Notes: generated by a model from the letters alone, not told the origin. Positions 36,744 to 46,724 are shown, numbered from the stretch's first letter. The stretch: 64,000 bases of DNA from Bryobacteraceae bacterium (GCA_041394945.1 JAWKHH010000002.1:1062501-1126500), one strand, 5' to 3'. Translations and numbers: made by a program.

Positions 36744-38486
36744 ATGGAAAACGCCGGGATCGCCCGTTTGCTTTCGGAAACCGCCGACCTCATGGAGATT
36801 GCCGGCGACGACGGATTTCGCGTCCGTTCCTACCGTAACGCCGCGGCCGCCATCGAGAGTTACCCGGAACGTCTGGCCGATGTCGCCCGGGATCCGGACC
36901 GGAAGCTGACCGATGTGCCTGGCGTGGGGAAGGCGATGGCGGAGCACATCGCCGACATTCTGAAGAACGGCTCCTTCAACCGCCGCGACGAACTGCTTTC
37001 CCGCTATCCGCCCACGGCGCTGGAGTTTCTGAAGATCCAGGGGCTCGGGCCGAAGAGCGTCGCGCTGATCTTCGAGCATTTTCGGGTTACGACGATCGAC
37101 GACCTGGAGAAACTGTGCCGCGAAGAGAAACTGCGGACACTGCCGCGGATGGGCGCCAAACTCGAGGAGAAGGTCCTCCGGTCCATTGCGGCGTACCGGC
37201 GCCGGGCCGGCCGCTTTCTGCTTGACTACGCGACCGATGTGGCGGAAGAACTGGAGCAGCATTTGCGTTCGGGCGGCGCGGAGGAAGTGACGGCGGCGGG
37301 TTCCCTGCGCCGCGGCCGTGAGACGGTTGGGGATATCGACTTGCTCGTCGTGTGCCCCGATCCGGAGCCGGTCCTCGAGCGGTTCACCACGCACCCGAAG
37401 GTGCATGAAGTGCTGGTGCGGGGCGGAAACAAGGCAAGCGTAAAATTCGGCATGGAGGGCATCCAGGTGGATGTGCGGGCGCTTCCGCGATCCTCGTATG
37501 GGGCCGCGCTGCAGTATTTCACGGGGAGCAAGGAACACAACGTCGCTCTTCGGCAGCGGGCGCTGAAGATGGGCCTCACGCTCAGCGAGTACGGGCTCTC
37601 GCGGCTGGACGACGAGTCGCGCGTGGCGGGCGAGACAGAAGATGGGATCTACCGGGCGCTCGGGCTCGCGTGGATTCCGCCGGAACTGCGGGAGAACCAG
37701 GGTGAGATCGAAGCGGCCGAAACGGGCGAGTTGCCGGAGTTGATCGAACCCGGCGACATTCGCGGCGATATCCACATGCACACCACGGAGACGGACGGCC
37801 GCACGACGCTCGAGGAGATGGCGGGGCACGCGAAGGCGCTCGGCTATGAGTACATCGCCATCACCGATCACTCGAAGGCGTTGGCGATGGCGAACGGGCT
37901 TGATGAGAAGCGCGTGGTGGATTTCGCGAAGCGTGTGCGCGCGATCAACAAAAGCGGCGAACTTGGCATTCGGGTGTTTTCGGGCCTCGAGTGCGACATC
38001 CGGCGCGATGGCGTGATGGACATCGAGGACGACGCGCTGGCCGAACTCGACCTGGTGATTGCTTCCGTCCATTCGCATATGAACCTGGAACCGGCCGAGA
38101 TGACGGACCGGCTCCTGGCGGCGGTAGCCAACCCGAACGTCCGGATCATCGGACACCCTACCGGGCGGATCCTGATGCACCGTGAGCCGTTCCCCTTCGA
38201 TTTCGATACGGTGGCCACAGCCGCCGCCGGGCGCGGCGTAGCGTTCGAGATCAACGCGAGCCCGGAACGCCTCGATCTGGCGGGACCCCATATCCGTGCG
38301 GCGAAGGCCAAGGGCGCGCGATTCACAATCGCTACCGACGCGCACCACCCCAAGCACCTCCTCAATATGCGCTACGGAGTCCGCACCGCCCGGCGGGGCT
38401 GGCTCGAAAAAAAAGATGTGCTAAACACGCTTCCAGCCGAACGGTTTCTGGCGGCGTTGCGTCCAAAAGGAAAGGTACACGCATGA
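36744..38486 (+). CDS. polX: DNA polymerase/3'-5' exonuclease PolX
   Basis: This 580-residue protein has an N-terminal 8-kDa-like domain, helix-hairpin-helix motifs (LTDVPGVGKAMAEHIAD and IQGLGPKSVALIFE), the family X nucleotidyltransferase site (AAGSLRRGRETVGDIDLLV), and a C-terminal PHP phosphoesterase domain with GDIHMHTTETDGRTT, IAITDHS and IVSVHSH-like VIASVHSHMN. It fills gaps in base-excision repair and has Mn-dependent 3'-5' exonuclease activity from the PHP domain. It starts the coupled run polX-M16-M16-Nudix. Confidence 0.94.
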   Translation: MENAGIARLLSETADLMEIAGDDGFRVRSYRNAAAAIESYPERLADVARDPDRKLTDVPGVGKAMAEHIADILKNGSFNRRDELLSRYPPTALEFLKIQGLGPKSVALIFEHFRVTTIDDLEKLCREEKLRTLPRMGAKLEEKVLRSIAAYRRRAGRFLLDYATDVAEELEQHLRSGGAEEVTAAGSLRRGRETVGDIDLLVVCPDPEPVLERFTTHPKVHEVLVRGGNKASVKFGMEGIQVDVRALPRSSYGAALQYFTGSKEHNVALRQRALKMGLTLSEYGLSRLDDESRVAGETEDGIYRALGLAWIPPELRENQGEIEAAETGELPELIEPGDIRGDIHMHTTETDGRTTLEEMAGHAKALGYEYIAITDHSKALAMANGLDEKRVVDFAKRVRAINKSGELGIRVFSGLECDIRRDGVMDIEDDALAELDLVIASVHSHMNLEPAEMTDRLLAAVANPNVRIIGHPTGRILMHREPFPFDFDTVATAAAGRGVAFEINASPERLDLAGPHIRAAKAKGARFTIATDAHHPKHLLNMRYGVRTARRGWLEKKDVLNTLPAERFLAALRPKGKVHA

Positions 38487-39847
38487 GAACTACCTCTGCC
38501 CTCGCGGCTCTGGCGGCTGGGACAACCATCCTTGCCGCCGCCGAACTGAAGATTCCATTCGAGAAGTACAAACTCGAGAACGGCCTCCGGGTGATCCTCT
38601 CCAAGGACAACTCCGCGCCGGTTGTGGCGGTCTACGTAATCTACGACGTCGGCGCGCGGTCCGAGCAGAAAGGCCGCACCGGGTTCGCCCATCTGTTCGA
38701 ACACATGATGTTCCAGGGCTCGAAGAACGCCCCGAAGGGGATGCACTTCGAGACGGTGGAGTCCAACGGCGGGAATCTCAACGGGTCCACACACCCGGAT
38801 TTCACCGACTATTTCGAGGTGCTGCCTTCGAACAAGCTGCCGGTGGCGCTGTGGCTCGAAGCGGACCGGATGCGCGGACTCAACATCACGGACGAAAACC
38901 TCACCAATCAGAAAGAGGCGGTGAAGCAGGAGCGGCGTCTCTCGTTCGATAACCGCGCTTATGCGACGGCGATCGTCGACGAGTTCCCGAAAGTCTTCTT
39001 CGACAACTTCCAGAGCAACCACTCGCTGATTGGATCTTTCGAGGATTTGAACGCCGCCACCGTGGATGATGTCGCGGCGTTCTTCAAGACCTACTACGCG
39101 CCGAATAACGCCGTATTGGTGATCGTCGGAGATATCCAGACCGCCGACACGAAGAAGTGGGTGGAGGCCTATTTTGCCGACATACCCTCTCAGCCGCGGC
39201 CGCCGAAGCCGGATCTCAGCGAACCCGCCAAGAAGGAGGCGAAATGGGCGGAGTACAAAGACCCGCTCGCCAAGCTGCCGGCAGTGGTGCTGGCCTATCC
39301 CGGACCGAAGCGGCGCTCGCCGGACTTCTACGCCATGGCGATGCTCGACGTGCTGCTCACCGCCGGCAACAGTTCGCGGCTAAATCTGGCGCTGGTGAAA
39401 GGCAAGGAAAGCGTGGTGGGTTACGAGGCCAATCTCGGCTGGCCGTTCGCTTCGACGGCGGATTACGTCGATCCCGAACCCTACGCAATGGCGTTCTTTT
39501 ATAAGCCAAACTTCACCGCGAAACAGATCGTGGAGCAGGCCGAGGCAGAGATCGACAAGATCAAGAACGAGGGCGTTCCTGCCGACGAACTCGCGCGGAT
39601 TCGCACGTTTCTCCGCTCGGACCGTATTCGCGGCGTGCGTACAGTGCTGCGCCGGGCGCAACTGCTTGGCCAGTACGATGTGTTCGACGGCGATCCGAAC
39701 ATGATCAACACCGAGCTGGACCAGTACCTCGCCGTCACCAGTGAACGGATCCAGGCGGCTGCGAAAAAGTATTGTGATTCGTCGAAGCGAAGCGTTTTGG
39801 CCATTGTGCCAGCGCCCAAGAAATCGGAAAAGGAGTCCGGACAATGA
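38483..39847 (+). CDS. M16-family zinc peptidase, catalytic subunit
   Basis: This 454-residue protein has a short signal sequence (SALAALAAGTTILAAAE) and the inverted zinc motif HxxEH as HLFEHMMF near residue 72, with the downstream Glu ligand region (ESNGGNLNGSTHPDFTDY). The second half is the structural M16C domain. It probably degrades peptides in the periplasm together with the next gene product. The ATGA overlap (38483-38486) with polX shows translational coupling. Confidence 0.92.
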   Translation: MRTTSALAALAAGTTILAAAELKIPFEKYKLENGLRVILSKDNSAPVVAVYVIYDVGARSEQKGRTGFAHLFEHMMFQGSKNAPKGMHFETVESNGGNLNGSTHPDFTDYFEVLPSNKLPVALWLEADRMRGLNITDENLTNQKEAVKQERRLSFDNRAYATAIVDEFPKVFFDNFQSNHSLIGSFEDLNAATVDDVAAFFKTYYAPNNAVLVIVGDIQTADTKKWVEAYFADIPSQPRPPKPDLSEPAKKEAKWAEYKDPLAKLPAVVLAYPGPKRRSPDFYAMAMLDVLLTAGNSSRLNLALVKGKESVVGYEANLGWPFASTADYVDPEPYAMAFFYKPNFTAKQIVEQAEAEIDKIKNEGVPADELARIRTFLRSDRIRGVRTVLRRAQLLGQYDVFDGDPNMINTELDQYLAVTSERIQAAAKKYCDSSKRSVLAIVPAPKKSEKESGQ

Positions 39848-41244
39848 GGACCGCGGTGGTTGCCTTCTCGCTTGCGGCGACGCTCGCCGCGCAGACGCAG
39901 ATTGACCGGACCAAGCCCCCGGAGACCGGTCCGCTGGCTGATTTCAAGCTTCCGCCGTTCGAGGAGAAAACGCTTCCAAACGGTCTGCGGCTGATGCTGA
40001 TCAACGACACGCGGTACCCGATGATCGAGGTGCGATTGGGTTTCCAGGCGGGCGACAAGTACGATCCCGCCGGCATGGAAGGCCTGTCGGAAACGGTCGC
40101 GGCGCTTCTTAAGGAAGGCGCGGGGAAACGGAACTCGCGCCAGGTGGCGGAGGAGTTGGCGGCGATCGGCGGCGACCTCAATGCGAATTCGACTGCCGAC
40201 TTTCTGATGGTGGCCGGCTACGCCCTTTCCGAATATACGGACCGCTTGCTCGACCTGACGAGCGACTTCGTGCGCAACCCCACGTTCGCCGAAGACGAAC
40301 TGCGGCTCCGGAAGCAGAACCGAATCGAGGAACTAAAGGTGGAGCGTGCCGAATCGGAGACCCTCGCCGCTGAGCGGCTGCACGAAATTCTCTTTGCCGG
40401 CCATCCCTACGCGAACGCGCTCCCGACTCCGAGTACGATCGAGAAGATATCGCGCGATGACCTCGCCAAGTTTCGCGACCGCTTCTTCGTGCCGAACAAC
40501 GGCGTGCTCGCGGTGATCGGGCCGATTGGCGACACGTCTGCTTTCGCGAAGAAGCTTTCGGCGCGTTTCGGCGATTGGAAGAAAGGCACACCGCCGGCCG
40601 CGCCCCCGGCGAAGTTTCCTGAGGCCAAAGGCGGCACGACGCTGGTGGACCGGCCCGGCTCTGTCCAGGCCGACATCATGATCGGCCGCGTCGCGGTTGG
40701 CCGCGAACACCCGGATTACTTCCCACTCTACGTCGGCAACGCGATTCTCGGCATGGGCGCGAGTTCGCGCCTGTTCGAGAACATCCGCGAGAAGCAGGGC
40801 TTCGCCTATCATTCCTCGTCCCACATCACGCCTCGCAAGGACGTTGGATACGTCGAGAGTCAAACGCAGGTGCGCAACGAGGTGATCGGGCCGGCGTTGA
40901 CGGCGCTCGAAGGCGAGTTTCGGCGAATGGGTTCCGAGCGGCTTACCGCTGGGGAGTTGAGCGCGGTGAAGAACTACCTGAGCGGCAACTTCGTGATGTC
41001 GCTCGCGACGCCCACCGGCGTGGCCAATCAGCTCATCAACACGCGGCTCAACGGGCTTCCGAATTCGTATCTGGAAACGTACGTGGATAAGATAAGACGA
41101 GTGGAACCCGATCAGATTCAGAAAACGGCGGCGAAGTACCTGGACCCGTCGAAGGCGTCCATCGTCGTGGTTGGCGACGCGTCGCAGATCGCAGAGCCGA
41201 TGAAGAAGCTCGGCGAGGTGAACGTGGAGAAGGCCCGGCAGTGA
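39844..41244 (+). CDS. M16-family peptidase, non-catalytic partner
   Basis: This 466-residue M16 protein has a signal peptide (AVVAFSLAATLAAQTQ). The position of the zinc motif reads GLSETVAALLKEG, so HxxEH is absent. The C-terminal half keeps the R/Y-type substrate-binding stretch (GMGASSRLFENIREKQGFAYH). M16B enzymes commonly work as heterodimers of one active and one inactive subunit, and the ATGA overlap (39844-39847) with the active gene fits that arrangement. Confidence 0.92.
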   Translation: MRTAVVAFSLAATLAAQTQIDRTKPPETGPLADFKLPPFEEKTLPNGLRLMLINDTRYPMIEVRLGFQAGDKYDPAGMEGLSETVAALLKEGAGKRNSRQVAEELAAIGGDLNANSTADFLMVAGYALSEYTDRLLDLTSDFVRNPTFAEDELRLRKQNRIEELKVERAESETLAAERLHEILFAGHPYANALPTPSTIEKISRDDLAKFRDRFFVPNNGVLAVIGPIGDTSAFAKKLSARFGDWKKGTPPAAPPAKFPEAKGGTTLVDRPGSVQADIMIGRVAVGREHPDYFPLYVGNAILGMGASSRLFENIREKQGFAYHSSSHITPRKDVGYVESQTQVRNEVIGPALTALEGEFRRMGSERLTAGELSAVKNYLSGNFVMSLATPTGVANQLINTRLNGLPNSYLETYVDKIRRVEPDQIQKTAAKYLDPSKASIVVVGDASQIAEPMKKLGEVNVEKARQ

Positions 41245-41738
41245 GCCGGCTCCTGACGATTTCCCACGAGACGTTTGTCACTCGCACAGGCCGCAAGGAA
41301 AAGCGGATCATCGTGAGGCACCCGGGATCGGCAGCGGCGCTCCCGGTGGATGAGCGCGGCCGTGTGCTCCTCGTCAGCCAGTATCGGATCCCAGCCAACG
41401 GCAGGCTATGGGAAATACCGGCCGGCAAGGTGGACGATGGCGAATCCGTTCTGCAGGGCGCAAAACGTGAGTTGGCCGAGGAAACCGGATACCGGGCGAA
41501 GAGGTGGTCGAAGCTGGTGGGCTTCTATCCGAGCCCCGGCTTCCTTGCCGAGTTCATCACCGTGTATCTGGCTCAGGATCTGCGTCCCGGCGAGTCGAAT
41601 CTCGGTGACGGCGAAGACATCGAGTTGCGATGGTTCAAGCCGGACGAGATGCTGTCGGGGATTCGGTCCGGCAAGATTCGCGACGCGAAAACGATCGCCG
41701 GGTATCTGGCGTTTCTTGAGCGCATCCGGTCGCGCTGA
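41241..41738 (+). CDS. Nudix hydrolase (ADP-ribose pyrophosphatase-like)
   Basis: This 165-residue protein contains a complete Nudix box (G-x5-E-x7-REUxEExGU) reading from GKVDDGE to RELAEETGY at about residues 60-82. The preceding IPANGRLWEIPAGK is typical of the ADP-ribose pyrophosphatase subgroup. It hydrolyses nucleoside diphosphate-linked moieties using Mg. GTG 41241 overlaps the M16 stop by 4 bp (GTGA). Confidence 0.92.
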   Translation: MSRLLTISHETFVTRTGRKEKRIIVRHPGSAAALPVDERGRVLLVSQYRIPANGRLWEIPAGKVDDGESVLQGAKRELAEETGYRAKRWSKLVGFYPSPGFLAEFITVYLAQDLRPGESNLGDGEDIELRWFKPDEMLSGIRSGKIRDAKTIAGYLAFLERIRSR

Positions 41739-41753
41739 CGTATCATCGGCGTA

Positions 41754-43250
41754 GTGAAACAATTCGGGTATCTCTTGTTTGCGGCCGCGCTGGCCGCGCA
41801 GTCGCCGGATATGGCGCGCGTTCGAACGGATCTTGCCCATCTCACCGCGGCCGGGATGCACGGCCGCGCGGCGCTCGAGCCTGGCCACGACGCAGCCGCC
41901 AAATACGTGGAACAAGGGTTCCGCGACGCCGGCTTGGCGATCACCGTACAGGAGTTCAACCTTTTCCGCGCGTTTCCCGACGCCGGCGCCAGTTCGGTCG
42001 CCTGGAACGGCCGCGCCATCGAGTACCGAGGTTCGTTCCGCCGCGATGTGGATGCCGAAGCCCCCGTTGTCTTCGCCGGCTACGGCATCACGGCGCCCGA
42101 GTATGGCTACGACGACTACGCCGGCCTCGATGTGAAGGGGAAGATCGTCATCGTCTTGGACCGAGAGCCTGGCGAGCCTGACAGGAAGAGCCCATTCCTG
42201 GGACGCGGGTTGACGGTGCACTCGGCATCGCGCATCAAGAGGCTGAACGCGCAGCGCCGGGGGGCCCTTGCCCTGCTCACCGTATCCAGCGCCCATTCGC
42301 AGGCCGCTCCCGGCGATCCGAATCCGGCCCGCGGCAGCGCTCACACGATGCACGACGCCATCGTCGAGATCCCGCAGCTATCTTTGCCCGCCGAGTCGAT
42401 CGCGGTAATCGCACCCTCCTACCGCGAGTGGCAGAATACGATCGACCGTACCTACCGCCCGGCGTCGCGAACGATCGACGGGACCATGCGCATCCGCCTA
42501 GTGAATCGCGAAGTGACTGCCGGAAAGGGCCGCAACGTCATCGGCGTTTTGGAAGGAACGAACCAAACGCGGAAGGACGAGCCCGTGCTCATCACGTCGC
42601 ACTACGATCACCTTCCGGACAAGGGTTCGCACAGTTACCCGGGTGCAAACGACAACGCGTCCGGCACGGTAGCGGTGATGGAACTGGCGCGCCAGTTCGC
42701 GGCGCGCGGCAAGCTCGAGCGGCCTCTGGTTTTCATTTCGTTCGGGGCCGAAGAGAACGGGTTGCTCGGTTCCTACTGGTATGCCGCGCATCCCCTGGTT
42801 CCGCTGGCGAAGACGTTGGCCGTGCTCAACCTCGATATGGTCGCCCGGGACGAAGCGCATACGATTCAGACGCGCGGGCGCCTCAAGCTGCGCTCGAAGA
42901 CTTCGGACGTGATCAACCTCGTTGGCGTCGCCTACAGCCCGGATCTGGCGGAGTTGCTGCGGCGGGCAAACAAAGCCACGAGGCTCCGGCTGGACGAGAA
43001 GTTCGATCACGAATCCTCACAGAACACATTGTGGCGATGCGATCACTTCCCGTTCCTGGTGGAAGGAGTCCCGGCAGTCTGGCTCTTCGGGGGCTGGCAC
43101 CCCGGATACCATGAGCCGGTGGACACGATGGATCGCCTGAACTACACGAAACTCGGCATGGTGATCGAACTGACCGCCGAAGCCGCGCGCATCCTGGCGT
43201 CCGGCGGCGGACGCCCTCAGTTCCGCTCGATGAACGAGCGTTCGAAATAG
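41754..43250 (+). CDS. Secreted M28-family aminopeptidase with PA-type insert
   Basis: This 498-residue protein has a signal peptide (FGYLLFAAALAAQ), a protease-associated region around residues 100-180 (VVFAGYGITAPEYGYDDYAG), and the M28 zinc ligands HYDHLPDKG, NDNASGTVAVMEL, EENGLLGS, NLDMVARDE and the final His in GYHEPVDTMDRL. It probably removes N-terminal residues from peptides in the periplasm, complementing the nearby M16 pair. The GTG start follows the Nudix gene by 15 bp. The 3' end overlaps the convergent VCBS gene by 34 bp. Confidence 0.92.
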   Translation: MKQFGYLLFAAALAAQSPDMARVRTDLAHLTAAGMHGRAALEPGHDAAAKYVEQGFRDAGLAITVQEFNLFRAFPDAGASSVAWNGRAIEYRGSFRRDVDAEAPVVFAGYGITAPEYGYDDYAGLDVKGKIVIVLDREPGEPDRKSPFLGRGLTVHSASRIKRLNAQRRGALALLTVSSAHSQAAPGDPNPARGSAHTMHDAIVEIPQLSLPAESIAVIAPSYREWQNTIDRTYRPASRTIDGTMRIRLVNREVTAGKGRNVIGVLEGTNQTRKDEPVLITSHYDHLPDKGSHSYPGANDNASGTVAVMELARQFAARGKLERPLVFISFGAEENGLLGSYWYAAHPLVPLAKTLAVLNLDMVARDEAHTIQTRGRLKLRSKTSDVINLVGVAYSPDLAELLRRANKATRLRLDEKFDHESSQNTLWRCDHFPFLVEGVPAVWLFGGWHPGYHEPVDTMDRLNYTKLGMVIELTAEAARILASGGGRPQFRSMNERSK

Positions 43251-45406
43251 TAGAAGAAACCGTCTTCGGCGCCGACGATCAGATCGAGGCGTCCATCTCC
43301 GTTCCAATCGGCGACGTTGGGCGTTGGGCTGTGTCCGGCAAGACGCTCGTCATGGATCACCGGTCCGCGCAGGCGCATCACCGGGCGTTCCGTGACGCCC
43401 GTGTTTTCGTACCACACCGGGCCGCGGTCCCCGTCACAGATCAGGTCGTAGTCGCCGTCGCCGTCCCAGTCCGCGATGTCCACCTTTCGCCGTCCGCTCG
43501 ATCCCGCGCGTCCCGCCGCCAGTAAGAGGAACCGTCCGCGCTCATTGAGGAAGATCCGCTCCGGAGCGCCCAGCACGAGTGTTCCGTTCCGACGCGCTCT
43601 TCGGAACAGTGACAGGTAACCCTGATGGTTGAGCATGACGAGGTCGGGCAGCCCGTCGCGATCCCAGTCGATCACCTTCGGCGTGGTTCGCCACTGGGTA
43701 ACGAGTTGTTTGCCTTTGGGCTCCCACCACACCCAATCGGGTTTCGGCGTCCGGCCGGGCCATTCCACCTCCACCGGTTGAGCGGCGGCGAGCGCCGGAG
43801 CCGTGCGAGTCCCGATGTTGCGATACCAGAGGATCTCGCCCCAGATGTCGTTCACCAGAATGTCCGGCTTGCCGTCGAGGTCCCAATCGGCGACGGAAGG
43901 ATTCGTGTAGCCCCACTTCTCTTCGGCCGGGCCTTGCACCGATCCGTTCGGTCCAGCAACTTTGCGAATCGCCGCGCCGCCTGCTGTGAGGCGGCCGCGA
44001 TCCTCGAACATCGGCCGCTCGGCGGTCCCGGTGTTCTCGAAGTACTGGATGTAGCCGGCTGAATTTCCGCTGATGATATCGAGCTTGCCGTCGCCATTCC
44101 AGTCGACTGCCACGGGACGCGAGAGCGCCCCGCTCTTGACGTAGGGGTCCACTTGCTCGAAGGCGCGCCCGGCCGCTAGCTTCGGTTCGGAACCCTTCGG
44201 CGCGAGGTTTTCGAACAGGCTGACGGTTCCGTCCTCTTCGCCCACCACCAGCGACGGGCGGCCGTCGGCGTGCCAGCGCACAACGCGCGGCTGAATCATG
44301 CACAGATCCATACGCAGCGGCTTTCCGCCCGCGTGGAGCAGTTCGCCGGGAGCGAGGCCGCTCTCGCTGCGGCGGAACAAGGTCACGGCGTCGATGAAGT
44401 TCGAAGCGATCAGATCGAGGCGGCCGCGGTCGAACCAATCCACCGGATTCGGAATCGGACTGCCATACTGGTCGATCGGCTTGCCTCCTGCCTCTACTTT
44501 CACGGGCTCGGCGTAGCGCGGCGCGTCGTTTGACCCGATGTTGCGATGGAAGTAGACGTAGCCGTGTAGCGGACCGCGCGTCCAATGTCCGTTGGCGTCG
44601 AAGGCGTCGTCCCAGCCATAGTCGGTCCAATCGCTCACGCCGGCAAGGATATCGATACGCCCGTCGCCGTCCCAGTCAACGGGATACCAAAGATCGTCTC
44701 TGCCGATGTGGTAGCTGCGTGGGAGTTCGATCTTGACGGGCTTCAAGAGCCGGTTGCGCGCCGGGTCGCTGTAATAGCCGCCGCTGAAGACGAGGTCGGT
44801 GGCGCCGTCACCATTGAAGTCGGCGGCGACGAGATCCTTCTTGCCGGGAGCCAGCCATTCGGCGCGATCGAACAGGGGCTTTGCATTTGTGCCCAGGTTC
44901 CGGAAATGCCAGATGCCGTTGTACGGTCGGTCCGGGCAGCCGACGACCAGGTCGATGTTCCCGTCGCCGTCCATGTCGAGCGGCGCCGGGTGGGCCCAAA
45001 GGCCGACCGCCACCTTCCCGCGAACGCCGAGGCGGCCGTAGGTGATGCGGTCGCCGGCGCCGATCATGGCAGGCTCGGCCAGGCGCTCCGTCTCGCCGTT
45101 CTTGCCGCGGTCGAAGTATACGTGGTACTCGATAGACCCATCGGATATCCAACTGATGCGCGCGTTGGGCGCACGCCAATCTGTCTTGGCGGGCAGCGGC
45201 GCTGCGCCCGCTCCCAGCACGCGGACGGAATCCGGCGAGAACGACGCGGGCAACTCGGTGTGCATCCAGACGGGGAGACCTCGGGGCGCTCCGCCCGGCT
45301 GCGCGATCCGGTAGTGGTTCTTCGTCGGCCAAGCGGCCGCGCCCCGCTCCGCCACCTGCGCTGCCGAAGCCGCTAGCGCCGCTCCCAGCAGCAGTAGCGC
45401 CCTCAT
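43217..45406 (-). CDS. Secreted VCBS/FG-GAP repeat protein
   Basis: This 729-residue protein has a signal peptide (LLLLGAALAASAAQVA) and at least eight calcium-loop repeats of the D-x-D-G-D-G-x-x-D form: DMDGDGNIDLVVG, DFNGDGATDLVFS, DWDGDGRIDILAG, DWNGDGKLDIISG, DWDLDGKPDILVN, DWDRDGLPDLVML, DWDGDGDYDLICD and DWNGDGRLDLIVG. These form an integrin-like beta-propeller outside the cytoplasm, with a binding rather than catalytic role expected. ATG 45406 overlaps the rdgB stop (ATGA). Confidence 0.9.
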   Translation of the reverse strand: MRALLLLGAALAASAAQVAERGAAAWPTKNHYRIAQPGGAPRGLPVWMHTELPASFSPDSVRVLGAGAAPLPAKTDWRAPNARISWISDGSIEYHVYFDRGKNGETERLAEPAMIGAGDRITYGRLGVRGKVAVGLWAHPAPLDMDGDGNIDLVVGCPDRPYNGIWHFRNLGTNAKPLFDRAEWLAPGKKDLVAADFNGDGATDLVFSGGYYSDPARNRLLKPVKIELPRSYHIGRDDLWYPVDWDGDGRIDILAGVSDWTDYGWDDAFDANGHWTRGPLHGYVYFHRNIGSNDAPRYAEPVKVEAGGKPIDQYGSPIPNPVDWFDRGRLDLIASNFIDAVTLFRRSESGLAPGELLHAGGKPLRMDLCMIQPRVVRWHADGRPSLVVGEEDGTVSLFENLAPKGSEPKLAAGRAFEQVDPYVKSGALSRPVAVDWNGDGKLDIISGNSAGYIQYFENTGTAERPMFEDRGRLTAGGAAIRKVAGPNGSVQGPAEEKWGYTNPSVADWDLDGKPDILVNDIWGEILWYRNIGTRTAPALAAAQPVEVEWPGRTPKPDWVWWEPKGKQLVTQWRTTPKVIDWDRDGLPDLVMLNHQGYLSLFRRARRNGTLVLGAPERIFLNERGRFLLLAAGRAGSSGRRKVDIADWDGDGDYDLICDGDRGPVWYENTGVTERPVMRLRGPVIHDERLAGHSPTPNVADWNGDGRLDLIVGAEDGFFYYFERSFIERN

Positions 45407-46002
45407 TGTTTCCGGCTCCCCAGCGATTCGATCATGGCGGCGGCAGCCTTGCCCCGGTGCGACACTTCCATCTTGCGTGACGCGTCCACTTCGGCGAGCG
45501 TGCATCCGAACTCGCGGAAGTAGAACAGGGGATCGTAGCCAAAGCCGCCATCGCCGCGCGGCGCGTCGAGCAGTTCTCCCTCCACCACGCCGCCGAACGA
45601 TGCGACCAGCGAGCCCCGTCGCGCCACGGCGATCGAACAAACGAAGCGGGCTGAGCGTTCGGCCACCCCGCGCATGCGCTCGAGCAGCAGCGCGTTGTTC
45701 GCGGAGTCTCCGGCGTCCTCGCCCGCGTAGCGCGCCGAGTATATGCCGGGAGCGCCGCCGAGCGCGTCGACGGCGAGTCCGGAATCATCGGCGAAGACCA
45801 ACTCCTCGGTGAAGCGCGAATAGTAGATGGCCTTCAGCGCCGCGTTTTCCTCGAATGTCGCGCCGATTTCTTCCGGTGGCTCGATCGCGTCGAGACCCGG
45901 CAGCATCTCGATTCGGATTTCGCCGGCGCGGCCGAAGTGTTCGGCCACCATGCGGAATTCGCGCACCTTGCCCGGGTTCTTCGTGGCGCAGTAAAGGGTC
46001 AT
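45403..46002 (-). CDS. rdgB: XTP/dITP diphosphatase (non-canonical purine NTP pyrophosphatase)
   Basis: This 199-residue Ham1-family protein has the N-terminal ATKNPGKVREF, GATFEENAALKA, FADDSGLAVDALGGAPGIYSAR in two adjoining segments, GFGYDPLFY and the C-terminal SHRGKA. It removes ITP, XTP and dITP from the nucleotide pool. ATG 46002 overlaps the rph stop by 4 bp (ATGA). The open frame upstream of it is rph in another phase. The rph-rdgB pairing is widespread in bacteria. Confidence 0.95.
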   Translation of the reverse strand: MTLYCATKNPGKVREFRMVAEHFGRAGEIRIEMLPGLDAIEPPEEIGATFEENAALKAIYYSRFTEELVFADDSGLAVDALGGAPGIYSARYAGEDAGDSANNALLLERMRGVAERSARFVCSIAVARRGSLVASFGGVVEGELLDAPRGDGGFGYDPLFYFREFGCTLAEVDASRKMEVSHRGKAAAAMIESLGSRKQ

Positions 46003-46721
46003 GCCGCGCCGAGGATCTCCTTCTGTATCGTGACCAGTTCGGTGACGCCGGCGGACGCCAACTCGACCATCGCCGCGTGGTCTTCGGCCGAGAATGTCGA
46101 CTTCTCGCCCGTCGCCTGCAACTCGACGAAACGGCCGGCGCCGGTCATCACCACGTTCATGTCGACATCGGCGTTTGAATCTTCTTCGTAGCAGAGATCG
46201 AGCACCGGTGTGCCGTTGACGATCCCGGTGCTGATGGCGGCGACGTTGTCGAGAACCGGATTCCTGGTGAGCGTCTTGAACCGAACGAGCTGGTTGATCG
46301 CGAGCGCGAGGGCGACGAATCCGCCGGTGATCGACGCGGTGCGTGTGCCGCCGTCGGCCTGCAACACGTCGCAATCAACGATGAAGCTTCGCTCGCCGAG
46401 CAGAGTCATGTCCACCACGGCGCGCAGGGAGCGCCCGATGAGCCGTTGGATTTCCATGGTGCGCCCGGAGGGCTTCCCTTTTGACACCTCGCGTGCAGTG
46501 CGGGTGGAAGTGGCGCGCGGCAGCATCGAGTACTCGGCGGTAACCCAGCCCCGGCCTGAGCCGCGCAGCCACTGCGGAACAGTGTCTTCCAGCGTGGCCG
46601 CGCACAGCACGCGAGTGTGGCCCATTTCGATCAGGACCGATCCCTCCGCGGTTTCAATCCAGCCTGGCGTCATCTTCACCGGACGGAGCTCGCCGGGGAG
46701 TCGTTTGTCGATTCGAGTCAT
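45999..46721 (-). CDS. rph: Ribonuclease PH
   Basis: This 240-residue phosphorolytic exoribonuclease has MTRIDKRLPGELRPVKM at the start, EMGHTRVLCAATLEDTVP, GRGWVTAEYSMLPRAT and IVDCDVLQADGGTRTASITG (in two parts), all characteristic of RNase PH. It trims the 3' ends of tRNA precursors with inorganic phosphate. It is upstream of rdgB with a 4-bp overlap. Confidence 0.96.
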   Translation of the reverse strand: MTRIDKRLPGELRPVKMTPGWIETAEGSVLIEMGHTRVLCAATLEDTVPQWLRGSGRGWVTAEYSMLPRATSTRTAREVSKGKPSGRTMEIQRLIGRSLRAVVDMTLLGERSFIVDCDVLQADGGTRTASITGGFVALALAINQLVRFKTLTRNPVLDNVAAISTGIVNGTPVLDLCYEEDSNADVDMNVVMTGAGRFVELQATGEKSTFSAEDHAAMVELASAGVTELVTIQKEILGAA

Positions 46722-46724
46722 ATC

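Noticed and set aside
36717..38357. Minus-strand open frame of 546 codons
   Set aside because: Antisense shadow of polX.
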